From Amoebidium appalachense (Eukaryota > Ichthyosporea), in the NCBI GenBank assembly GCA_963693365.1, contig CAVNZM010000006.1, forward strand, positions 4,464,001 to 4,528,000: 64,000 bases of DNA, read 5' to 3'. Positions 38,376 to 64,000 of this stretch are shown here, piece by piece. The position numbers and the translations under genes are program-made. The notes below the pieces were generated by a model. It was given only the letters and a program-made list of their open reading frames with translations. It was not told the origin of the DNA and did no database searches. Positions within the stretch are counted from its first letter, which is position 1, and each line of letters opens with the position of its first letter.

Positions 38376-38943
38376 TAAACTTTTTTCATAAATAGCCGCT
38401 ATTATGACGTCATGGTGCGATATGAAGTCTGCCCCACCGCTGACGTCACCCTGGGCCTTGGTGAAGCCCCCTTCATTTTTCTTTTTTCACGGTCACTGTC
38501 ACCAACTTTCATGAACAAGCCATGCCTTGCAGGGTTTATTGCGTTAATCATTTTTGAGTATGAGTAGCAAGTAGTTCGTTCTCTATTTTTTGTACTCTAG
38601 TGAATATAGCAACCTGCTGGAGGGGTTTGTTTTCATTCAGGGAGCAACGACGCAGATGTGAGCAACAACGTGCCTTTCTTTCGGCCGAGATCTTTAGAAA
38701 AAGAGTTCAAGTATTGTAGTCTTCAGAAGGGAAGAAACCTATATTTTTTAACAGAGAAAGAGAAAGAGAAGCTTTCCCTCGTAGAATCGAAACGTTACTC
38801 CAAACCTCCACGCCATCGGCTCTCTTCGGGGCTAGGCTTACTACCTGCACGCCCAAAGCACATCGCCGCACTCATCTCATTCGAGTGCTCCCAAACAAAT
38901 CACATTTCGCGGCGCCCACCCCTTTCCCTTCAACATTTCGACA
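38376..38943 (+). promoter_or_regulatory. Upstream region of VPS28
   Basis: Non-repetitive, about 570 bases between LINE copy C and the VPS28 ATG. It includes two TGACGTCA-like sites (GACGTCATGG near 38408 and GCTGACGTCACC near 38438), resembling CRE/ATF elements. No clear TATA box was found. Confidence 0.4.
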
Positions 38944-46203
<7,260 letters not shown>

Positions 46204-46525
46204 AAGTAAACACGTAGCACTAAAAATAGAGGGGACCGTGATCTTTGCTGGATGTTGTATTTTACGTTTTGCACTAGGAGGAACCTCTGCTGTTTATGAA
46301 GTGAGGTTTTGTGAGTATGAGGACATGCTTTTTATGGAAGGGTTTGTTTTGTAGTTTGGGTTATTTGATAGTCGGATGGCGCATCATTTAGTTTGCAATA
46401 GTAGCGCATAATTCCGTGTGTGTTTTCCCTGTACAATCGGCGAAAATGGGTGGGCGCCTGTCAAGCAACGTGCGTAGGGAGGCTGTGATGTCTGGCGAGC
46501 TTCCTTGGAAATTAATATATAGTAC

Positions 46526-46531
46526 AATAAA
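46526..46531 (+). terminator. Poly(A) signal AATAAA of VPS28
   Basis: AATAAA lies 323 bases after the VPS28 stop, followed by T-rich sequence and then a GT tract (about 46587-46720), a typical downstream element. Confidence 0.7.
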
Positions 46532-46582
46532 GGTTTTAATGGAATACAGTATTCTCAAGGTGATCGTTTTACTCACCTTTCT

Positions 46583-46618
<36 letters not shown>

Positions 46619-46689
46619 TGCGCGCGCGTGTGTGTGTGTGCGCGCGCGCATGTGTGTGTGTGTATGTGCCCGCACGTGTGCATACGTGC

Positions 46690-46724
<35 letters not shown>

Positions 46725-46794
46725 TGTGTGTTGGTTTATTTTTTTTCAAAATATTTATTTATTGGGGGGTGGGGGGAATGTGGGAAGATAGGGC

Positions 46795-46887
46795 TTGAGC
46801 TCCCAATCTCAATGGGGACCATCACTCGTTAACACTAGCCTAATTAAGAGTACATGGAGGAGGGTTTGGATGTGGTGGTGGGTGGGT

Positions 46888-46924
<37 letters not shown>

Positions 46925-47165
46925 ACTCCGAGGGGGGGATCAAATGATCAAATTTAACTAATCATTGCACAGTATTTCATCATTTGATCCCCCCCGGCCC
47001 CCATTCATCATTTAATCATCCCCCCCCCCCCCCCCTCACCCTCCCCCCCCCCCCCCCCCCCTCCCCTCCCCCAATCCAAACCCTCCCTCATGTACTCTTA
47101 ACTAGGCTAGTGTTAACGAGTAATAGTCCCCATTTAGATTGGGAGCCATAGGGCCAAATAGTCAC
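46795..47165. repeat. Foldback element with poly-G/poly-C core
   Basis: Arms of about 85-90 bases: left includes TTAACACTAGCCTAATTAAG, right includes CTTAACTAGGCTAGTGTTAA. The outer ends share CTCCCAATCT/AGATTGGGAG. A second inverted pair (GGGATCAAATGAT and ATCATTTGATCCC) flanks the centre. The left arm carries poly-G and the right arm poly-C. No coding capacity. Confidence 0.85.
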
Positions 47166-47189
47166 AACCGCTGGACTGGGCCGGGAATT

Positions 47190-48288
47190 TAATCAGATAA
47201 AATCAAATGTAATACACCGATTGGATCCGCAATTCCACTTAAAAAAAAGTGAACCATTTGATTGGATCCAAAATTCCACTTTAAAATTTTTGGTTGTGAC
47301 TATTCGGTTAGATGTCAAGCCCGAGTAAATACCTTCCCACCTCCCTCCCACCCCCTTGAAATAATAATTTAAAAAAAACGATGCATATGGTGTGTCTATG
47401 TGCACACGGGGGGTGTTTGCGTACTTCATGGATGTGACTATACATGTGCATGTGGGCAGGGGGGGATCCGGAGGGATCAGGCTTGGAAGGAGGGTTGAGG
47501 GGTTGGGGGGAGGGGGGGGGGGGGGGGGGGGGGGGAGGAGGGGGAGGGGTTCCTACCACGGCCTTGGGGGCTACTGGGGAAGGCAAAGGAGGGAAGAGGG
47601 GGGGAGGGGGGGAGGATAAGGACGGATTCAGAGGGCGGGTTGAAGGAGGGGAGGGGAGGGGAGGGGGAGGGGGAGGGGGGGGGCATGGACTGTTCAATAT
47701 CGGATATATCGGACATGCATTTTGAAGTGTTTATTCGGCGAACCTACATGTTAGCCTATATTAGTACAGTCACGGAATACGAAAAACACCAAACGTGCAG
47801 GTTCTTGAAAGCCACAGAGGCTGGAATAGGGGGAGAAAGTGGAGGAGGGCCGGTTGAGACAAAGGCACTGCCGGGAGAGGCATGGCAGTGGAAAAACTCC
47901 CGAATCCGGGCGCCGGGGGAGAGGGGGGGAGAGGGTGATGTATGCGTTAGAGGGTTGGAAATATGGAGGAGACAACAAAGAGCAACACAAAGCGTCACAA
48001 AGGTGGGAAATCCAAAATCAAACAATTTAAGCGTGCAGGCAGAAGACACTTGAACAGAAGGGGGGGGGGGGGGGGGGGGGGGGGGGGGAGGGGGGGGGGG
48101 GGAAGGGGGGGGGGGTGGCGTGCTGGGAGGGCTGGGGAGGGGGGGGGGAGGGGGGAGGGGGGAGGAACGGGAGGGGGGAGGGGTGGAGGGAAGGAGGGGG
48201 AGGAGTGCATTCATGATCATGGCACTGCCACGCCAGCTACAACTGTGTTTGTTTCGTGCAAGCTCGTTGACTATGGAGCATCACTACT
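47190..48288. other. Region of uncertain content
   Basis: A short direct repeat (GATTGGATCC then AATTCCACTT, twice at about 47220-47280), G-rich tracts at about 47500-47690 and 48059-48195, and an island at 47690-48050 open in one plus frame (MDCSISDISDMHFEVFIRRT and on) without clear splice sites or homology. Confidence 0.4.
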
Positions 48289-48591
48289 ATGATAGAGAAA
48301 GATGATCAAGATCTACCGAAGCCTTGGCAAACCAGCTGGCTGCTAAAAAAGAACATAGATAGCGCCGTGGAAATGGACACCGAAGTGATCGGTGTGAAAA
48401 ACGAAGTCGGAGGGGAAGTCAAAGCATGGAACTTGGTGACCATACAAGCAGCAGGATTCAACATAGGATTCGCCAGAACCATCACAGATGGTGTGCGGCT
48501 AAACGGCGCCTGCGCCAAACTGTTTATTCGACAAATTAGTAATGAGATGACCATGGGAGAGACAGTAACTAAATGGTGTCGGGAAATATAA
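48289..48591 (+). CDS. Hypothetical 100-residue protein
   Basis: An intronless frame from ATG (MIEKDDQDLPKPWQTSWLLK) with an in-frame stop 21 bases upstream and a stop at 48589-48591. The composition is balanced and not repeat-derived, with a hydrophobic middle (LVTIQAAGFNIGFARTI) and no signal peptide. I do not recognise it. It converges with the minus-strand gene, 87 bases separating the two stops. It could be a short gene, a downstream exon or chance. Nothing in the neighbourhood indicates a role. Confidence 0.45.
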   Translation: MIEKDDQDLPKPWQTSWLLKKNIDSAVEMDTEVIGVKNEVGGEVKAWNLVTIQAAGFNIGFARTITDGVRLNGACAKLFIRQISNEMTMGETVTKWCREI

Positions 48592-48678
48592 GTTGGCAAC
48601 AACAGTAGTACATGAACGAAGCAAACACAGACAACCAGAAAAATAAGACGCAAATGCCTGAATCATTTCATTTCTTCC

Positions 48679-49185
48679 TTAGACAAGAAGCGCATTCGAG
48701 CTTGCTGAGATCTGCGTAATCATACCGTTCCTCTGCGTCAGATCCACAGGTTCACTGAGTTCTTCTTCCTCCTCAATCTCCTGTTCAAGCATCTTCCTTG
48801 CCTCCCTCAGCATGTTCCCCTCCTCTGCGGGCTCCTTAAAAGCACTGGCGACCATGTGGTTAGCCCGTGAGGTTGGTGGAGAAGCATACACCTGCAAAAA
48901 GCGCTTGTTTGCTGACAAACACTGGCGGCTGATGCTCTTGCGCGTGTGCTTGGCGCGCATCCGTTTCTGGATTTCCTGAACCTCGGCAGGGTCCATGGTT
49001 TTGAAATTCAGTTCCTTCTCATTGAATTCTACCTCTCCGCTCCAAGACACACGCCGGGCTGGTTTGGGGCTACCCAGTGGGCTGTTTCCTTCGCTTGTCG
49101 ATGTCATCTCAGTATGTGAGGTTGTGTGTTGGAGCGACGTGCGACGGTGCACAGTGTCGGGAAAAGGGGGATCTGATTTGCACAT
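48679..49185 (-). CDS. Hypothetical 168-residue protein with RVxF-like PP1-docking motif
   Basis: An intronless frame, ATG to TAA, with balanced composition and no low-complexity tract. Residues 1-38 are Ser/Thr/Pro-rich. RRVSWSGEVEF follows, fitting the [KR][KR][VI]x[FW] docking consensus of protein phosphatase 1 regulators. Next comes a helical, basic stretch (EVQEIQKRMRAKHTRKSISR), and the C-terminal third is strongly acidic and coiled-coil-like (REARKMLEQEIEEEEELSEP). No enzyme domain is visible. A regulatory or scaffold protein is the most that can be inferred. A TTTATT at about 48522 could give its AATAAA, which would make the 3' UTR overlap the converging ORF. Confidence 0.65.
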   Translation of the reverse strand: MCKSDPPFPDTVHRRTSLQHTTSHTEMTSTSEGNSPLGSPKPARRVSWSGEVEFNEKELNFKTMDPAEVQEIQKRMRAKHTRKSISRQCLSANKRFLQVYASPPTSRANHMVASAFKEPAEEGNMLREARKMLEQEIEEEEELSEPVDLTQRNGMITQISASSNALLV

Positions 49186-49189
49186 TTTT

Positions 49190-50690
49190 GCGTGTGTGCT
49201 ACAGGAGCTCTATCAACGCTCTGTGTTTTTTATATGTCGCGCAGCACAAAAATAGGTAAGTGATAAACCACTGCTTTTTGGTGTGCTCGAGCTTCGTGGT
49301 TTGACAGCGGAAAGGATCTCTCGTGTCCTACTTTGATACTGAATATGACAAGGTGTCTAAGGGTGTTGTGGATACAAGCCAGCAAGACGTTTTATGGGAT
49401 GCAAAAAAAAGTATTCGTTACGCTGTAAGAGATTTATGGGGAAAGCCTCGATAGAGGCAAAAACGAAAAACGCCAACTCCTTCTAGAGAAACTTTGGGGA
49501 AAGCCAAACACAAGAAAAACAAACTGAAAGTTTCAGACTATCGGGGCAGCCAAGGTTGGCTCGCTGGGCAGCGTGACGTGTATAAAACCCAGGCAGTAAG
49601 CAAACGGCCTGCTTTTGTGCATGATATTCGACTAATGAAATTAGGCTCACTGCGTCTGCTCCTGATGAGCGGCTGCGGTAACTCTGCTGTCACATCCGCC
49701 TAGTATATTCACCTACCGATATCAACTTTTCAGTCCAGTAAGTTTTGCGTATTTTCTGCTACTACATTTATCAGTACGGACAAGAAGAAACTTATTCAAC
49801 GCATTATATAAACCGCTTATGTGGTATCAGCCTTTCGCTGGCGGGGGTAATTAATCTGAAGCCGGACATCTACCAATCATGCGTGGGCAGGATCTAACGC
49901 TAATGACCTTGACCATGGCATTGGCCACTTTAGATGAGCCAATCAGTAACAGGCAGCGGGAAGTGTGGCATAACCCGGCGCTGCAGCTGTACATCCGAAC
50001 AAAAGAAGTCTCCAGCAAAATAAGTAGGATGGTAATAGAACGGTAAATTGTGAACAATATATATTTTGTTCAAAAAACCTCCTTTGCAAGGAAGTAAGTG
50101 TGCATATACTGCACTCTCGGCACGTGGCCACGGTGGCCTGTGGAGCCTTTGGTGCGTGATCATCCAATCAGCACAACCCAATAGATTTCGGAGGCTCTCG
50201 TGTGTGCAGTTCGAATCTTTTTCAAAGGCTGTCAGAAACTTATGCCACGGACCACGGTCACCAGGCTCCACAAAGCATTACGTTCACGTAACAGAGCACA
50301 AGCTTTTCCAAATCATAGATCTTCAGAATGAACGTACAAACATTTGTCTACGAAAGTTCGCCGTGTGCACACTGTCCCGCGGTCCGTGCTAGACGGCTAG
50401 AAGGTGTGTTGACTTGCGCTTGTCGGATTGGAGGGCTGACATTTAATTTGACTTTTTTCGAATCATAGCACCACTCCTTTTTTTTCTCACGCCGATTGTA
50501 CGTTTGTCATGCAACCTTTTTATTTGTACCGATCTGAGCTCCTGTGATTGGATGTTCGGTTGTTCTGGGCTATTATACCCATAATTGGTTGTTTTTGGCA
50601 TGTTTCAATTGAATCCCTGGAATCCCTGAAATTCCTAAATTTATCGGGCCAGTACATTGCTTACAAGGAAATGCACGGCAGCCAGGGATT
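49190..50690. other. Intergenic, unique sequence
   Basis: Open frames of 68-113 codons occur on both strands between 49.5 and 50.4 kb but overlap each other and show no family, promoter or splice support. CCAAT-like motifs occur near 49928 and 50164. Confidence 0.45.
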
Positions 50691-50694
50691 TGTC

Positions 50695-50875
50695 GGGTCC
50701 GTTGACCCGAGAACCAGCTCGAACCGACCCGGCGGCCCGACCCCTAACGGTTGCATTTTTGCCCAAAACCGGCTGTCAGGATGACCCGACGGGTTCGACC
50801 CGTATCCGGCCCGGCCCGGGGTCTTGACCCGGGAAGAGGAGTCAGGTCGGCCCTGCAGGGTCACTTACGGGTCTG
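50695..50875. repeat. GACCCG/CGGGTC-rich array
   Basis: The hexamer GACCCG or its complement occurs about ten times in 180 bases in both orientations (for example GTTGACCCGAGAACC, GATGACCCGACGGGTTCGAC, CTTGACCCGGG), with CCGGCCCGGCCCGGGG in the middle. It is followed directly by a CA tract. Confidence 0.7.
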
Positions 50876-60688
<9,813 letters not shown>

Positions 60689-60689
60689 G

Positions 60690-60714
60690 TCCCCCCCCCC
60701 CTCCCCTCCCCCCC

Positions 60715-60745
<31 letters not shown>

Positions 60746-60827
60746 AAAAAAAAAAAAAATCACGCACACAACGCACACACTCGCACACATACATGCATGA
60801 ACGTACATACACGCGCGCCCGCGCGCG

Positions 60828-60884
<57 letters not shown>

Positions 60885-61120
60885 GTCCCTCTGGTGTGCC
60901 TGCCTCTCGCTCGTTCACTCCCCCCTCCCCCCTTGTTCTCCCTCCCCTCCCCCCCCCCCCCTTCCGTCCCACCCTCACCAACTAACCCATCAATCAAGCA
61001 GAACCACTAAACACAAGGGAACAAAGGGACTGGGAGAGGGAAATTGTGTGTTAGTCTTCCCCATTTTTTTTTCTCTTCTTTTCTTTCTATTTCTTTCTTT
61101 CTTTCTTTCTTTCTTTTTTT

Positions 61121-61151
<31 letters not shown>

Positions 61152-62091
61152 GGGGAGGGGGGGGGGGGGTGCTGAGGGGGTGGAGTTGGGAGATGGTTGA
61201 AGGAGAGCTATCAAAGTTCCTTAACTGATGAAAGTAAAATTGCTAAAACACCACCAACCAACTCATACACATACACACGGGCTAGATATACTTTTCTGAT
61301 TTGTTCGAGTCGTGCAGAGAGTTTTTAATAGTAAATTCGAGGCACCAACTAGGGTGCATGAATGAAGGCGGAACGCGTTAATTCTTTCTTCTTCTTTTTT
61401 TTTTTTTGAATGCGAGTCGATATTATCTGTTGGCATGGCCATGGAATGGAGGGCGCACACAGGGGAAGGGGAAACTCGAGCCCTTTAACTTTTAGGTAAG
61501 AGCGGAGAAAAACGGTGTTAGTTCTAGGTATAGAACAACACATTTTCTTGAACTTTTTCCGCCTTTGCCCCCCCCCCCCCCTCGCCCCCCCCCTCCCCCC
61601 CCCCTTCCCGCTGCCCTTTTTTATTTCCAGCAATTTTTTAAAAGTTTGCGATAGACCTAATTCAAACCGCCCTCTTTGATAGCTACGTGTTAGCGGCCCC
61701 ACAAAGAGATTCTAAAACTCCTTTTTTTTTGCCCCCTGTACACGGGTTAGAAGCGTTAACTGTTCCCGTTGTACGGACATAGAGGTGATATCGATGGGAG
61801 AGTATGTACATGTAGCAAAAAATTCATGAGCGTATACCAGTACGAACATCAAGGCAGACAGGCTCTGTTGTCTGTACAATAGCGAATGAACTCTGAAACA
61901 CCATAAAAAACCGGTGAACACGAAGCCAAATTTAACGATTGTTGGTGGTATTTTGCACTGAGAAGGTTGTTTGCTGACAAAAATCTCATCGTTGAACCAT
62001 GGAAGTACTTGGTTACAATTTTTTTATTAAACTGATTTCTATGGTATTATTCATGGTGTGGATGCGAGGGTGGGTGGGTGGGTGGGTGGGT

Positions 62092-62129
<38 letters not shown>

Positions 62130-62260
62130 GAATACACGTACAAGCATAGCTATGGAGTGCATTGCTTTAAAGTTTTCTTTGATTTTTTTCTCAGTTCTTT
62201 TTCATCTTTAGTTCAACTACACGATTTGCAATTTAGCCCTTACTTCTTTTCTCCTGAAAA
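60690..62260. other. Region downstream of the last recognised EGF exon
   Basis: A C-then-A composite (about 60690-60759), CG/CA alternation (about 60813-60883), T-then-G composite (about 61117-61169), C tract (61568-61603) and a G tract (62092-62128). The unique sequence between them shows no further EGF exon, membrane segment or recognised gene. Confidence 0.55.
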
Positions 62261-62351
62261 AGTAAGCCCCCCCCTCCCCCCCCCCCCACCCTCCCCCTCC
62301 CCAACCAACACCACCCACCACCACCACAACTAAAACAACCACCACCACCAC

Positions 62352-62441
<90 letters not shown>

Positions 62442-62454
62442 AACACACACAAGT

Positions 62455-62519
<65 letters not shown>

Positions 62520-62540
62520 ACAAGTGACACACACACACAC
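62352..62540. repeat. (CA)n with duplicated interruption
   Basis: CA tracts contain two copies of the unit GCAAACACACACAAGTGACA or a close variant (about 62437 and 62510), so the tract grew by duplication of larger blocks. Confidence 0.9.
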
Positions 62541-62664
62541 ACGCACGCACAGAGTGTGACACGTACACACATGCGCACAGTGTCATACCACCCCTGCCAC
62601 CACCACCTGGTCCATCACCATCAAATTATAAGGCTGCCAGTGACTGGGATAAAAATTACTTACA

Positions 62665-62700
<36 letters not shown>

Positions 62701-62701
<1 letters not shown>

Positions 62702-63175
62702 AGGCACCCCTCTTCCCCTCAAAAGTTGCCCCTCCGCAGTGCAACATTTTCGTCCCGCCCCTCTGCTCACCCCTCTGCAAGGTCTTTTTTGGCACACGCA
62801 GGGGGGGGTGTGGAGGGGTTTTTATAGCTTCGCGGAGGGGTGGGCGGCTACACCCCTCCGCAACCCCTCCGCGAAGCTATAAAAACCCCTCCGCAACACC
62901 CCTCCGCAACCCCCTCCGCGAAGCTATAAAAACCCCTCCGCACCCCTCCGCGAAGTCATAAAACCCCTCTGCAAGGCCTTTTTTGGCACACGCAGAGGGG
63001 TGTGAAGAGGGGTTTTTATAGCTTTGCGGAGGGGTGGGCAACCCGAGCTATAAAAACCCCTCCGCACCCCTCCGCGAAGTCATAAAACCCTTCCGCAATG
63101 TCGTTTTTTCGGCGCGGAGGGGTGACTTTGCGGAGGGGTCAAATTCACCCCTCCGCAGTCCCTCCCCAAAGTGCG
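62701..63175. repeat. CCCCTCCGC / TATAAAA hairpin array
   Basis: The motif CACCCCTCCGC occurs more than ten times in both orientations, often joined to GAAGCTATAAAAACCCCTCC or its complement. A unit starting TTTTTTGGCACACGCAG occurs twice about 203 bases apart (62784 and 62979). The boundaries are a poly-C tract (62669-62700) and a G run (63184-63200). There is no coding frame of note. The array is unlike every other repeat in the window. Confidence 0.85.
62812..62892. repeat. Perfect 30-bp inverted repeat inside the array
   Basis: Left arm 62812-62841 (GGAGGGGTTTTTATAGCTTC and ten more bases) pairs without mismatch with 62863-62892 across a 21-base spacer. Confidence 0.9.
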
Positions 63176-63200
63176 CCACCCCAGGGGGGGGGGGGGGGGG

Positions 63201-63885
63201 CACTGTGTAGTCTGCTGCGCAGCCGGCGCCGGTCGGTGGCCGTGCCACGTGCACACGTGGTGCCGCCGAACTGGATCTACATAGATCTCCGGAAGTATGC
63301 AGCCAAATATTGAAGTATTTGGTGTTAGTTTTCTTTTCTTTTTTTTTTTTTAAGGAGCGTTTTTGCGTTCAATGTTCAATTAATTTATAAAATTTCTTGA
63401 TAGATGAGTGTCATACCGACCGGCATTTAGAAAAACACAGCCTACAATAAGTGATGAATCACGTGGCCGCACATGCACCGGTATGTCATTCCGTATCGGC
63501 ATCAATCTGTCGTGACATTTATCCAATAACGCTTGAATTTAGAACTTGTCTGATTGTTTGCAGTTCTAAATCTCAAATCGCGCTATTCATAATACCCTAT
63601 CTAAAATATAAAATAGACATACCTTAGCGACAAGATATTGTTGGCGTATATTGTAGGCGCACGGGCGCGCAACGCGCACACTCTTTGCTTCGAAGTATCT
63701 CAGTTATTCATTCAAATATAATAAATAACCTTCTAATTAATAGCTTCAGGACCTCTAATTTTTCAGGCACTTATACTACTACACATTATAAAAATATTTA
63801 CTTTTTTGCGTAAAGAACAATGCCTATAGTTCACATCATGCGCGAACTGGCCGGTCCCGGCCCCGGGGTCGGGGTCGGGGGGGCC

Positions 63886-63932
<47 letters not shown>

Positions 63933-64000
63933 GACCATACCTCTCCTATCCATAGATCTCTATCCAGTATAATCTAGAGAGACGGGGGGGGGGGGGGGGG
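63201..64000. other. AT-rich intergenic end of the window
   Basis: Unique AT-rich sequence with no exon found. A GGGGTCGG-rich G tract (63850-63930) precedes a final G run at 63984-64000. Confidence 0.5.

Noticed and set aside
49494-50271. Possible small genes (69 and 113 codons)
   Set aside because: The larger one lacks an ATG at its apparent start (GTG), frames on both strands overlap and neither shows a family or splice pattern.

Overview
This window is eukaryotic nuclear DNA. The genes have GT-AG introns with coherent phases, TATA and CCAAT boxes, AATAAA signals, an ESCRT-I subunit, a minor-spliceosome protein, EGF-repeat exons and a non-LTR retrotransposon. The sequence alone does not fix the species. 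Modular phase 1-1 EGF exons fit an animal or a unicellular relative of animals, but some algae also have them. The DNA is extraordinarily rich in poly-G/poly-C, (CA)n/(GT)n and (AG)n tracts, often every few hundred bases, and most open frames in the window are only translations of these tracts.

Left part (1-18 kb): the last exon of a gene entering from the left; a mucin-like type I membrane protein gene with its own TATA box and poly(A) signal (2.85-3.84 kb); a 1.3-1.4 kb inverted duplication carrying two divergent copies of a small secreted Cys-rich protein gene (8.58-9.16 and 10.60-11.18 kb); and a degraded LINE reverse transcriptase (13.65-16.06 kb), whose 3' end recurs at 1.5, 36.7 and 37.7 kb.

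Centre (18-36 kb, minus strand): a 14.7 kb gene that I assembled from 13 exons. It encodes a terminal uridylyltransferase / non-canonical poly(A) polymerase with an RS-rich N-terminus and a long Gly-Pro-Met tail. Upstream on the same strand is a compact four-exon gene for a U11/U12 snRNP 20K (ZMAT5)-like zinc-finger protein. Both act on small RNA or splicing factors, but no operon-like link is implied.

Right part (38-64 kb): VPS28 (plus strand, seven exons, 38.9-46.2 kb); a foldback element; two small unidentified ORFs, one with a PP1-docking-like motif; a GACCCG-rich array; a long chain of 12 EGF exons (52.3-60.7 kb) with several reading-frame lesions; and a hairpin-forming CCCCTCCGC/TATAAAA repeat array near 63 kb.

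The most unusual signals are: short coding-conserved copies of splice-site-proximal exon ends inside introns of two unrelated genes; the hairpin array at 62.7-63.2 kb; a C8/C9 difference that switches the tail of the duplicated secreted protein between Thr/Ser-rich and His-rich; and recurring one-directional poly-C to poly-A junctions. Several lesions sit at homopolymers, so sequencing error must be excluded before they are read as biology.
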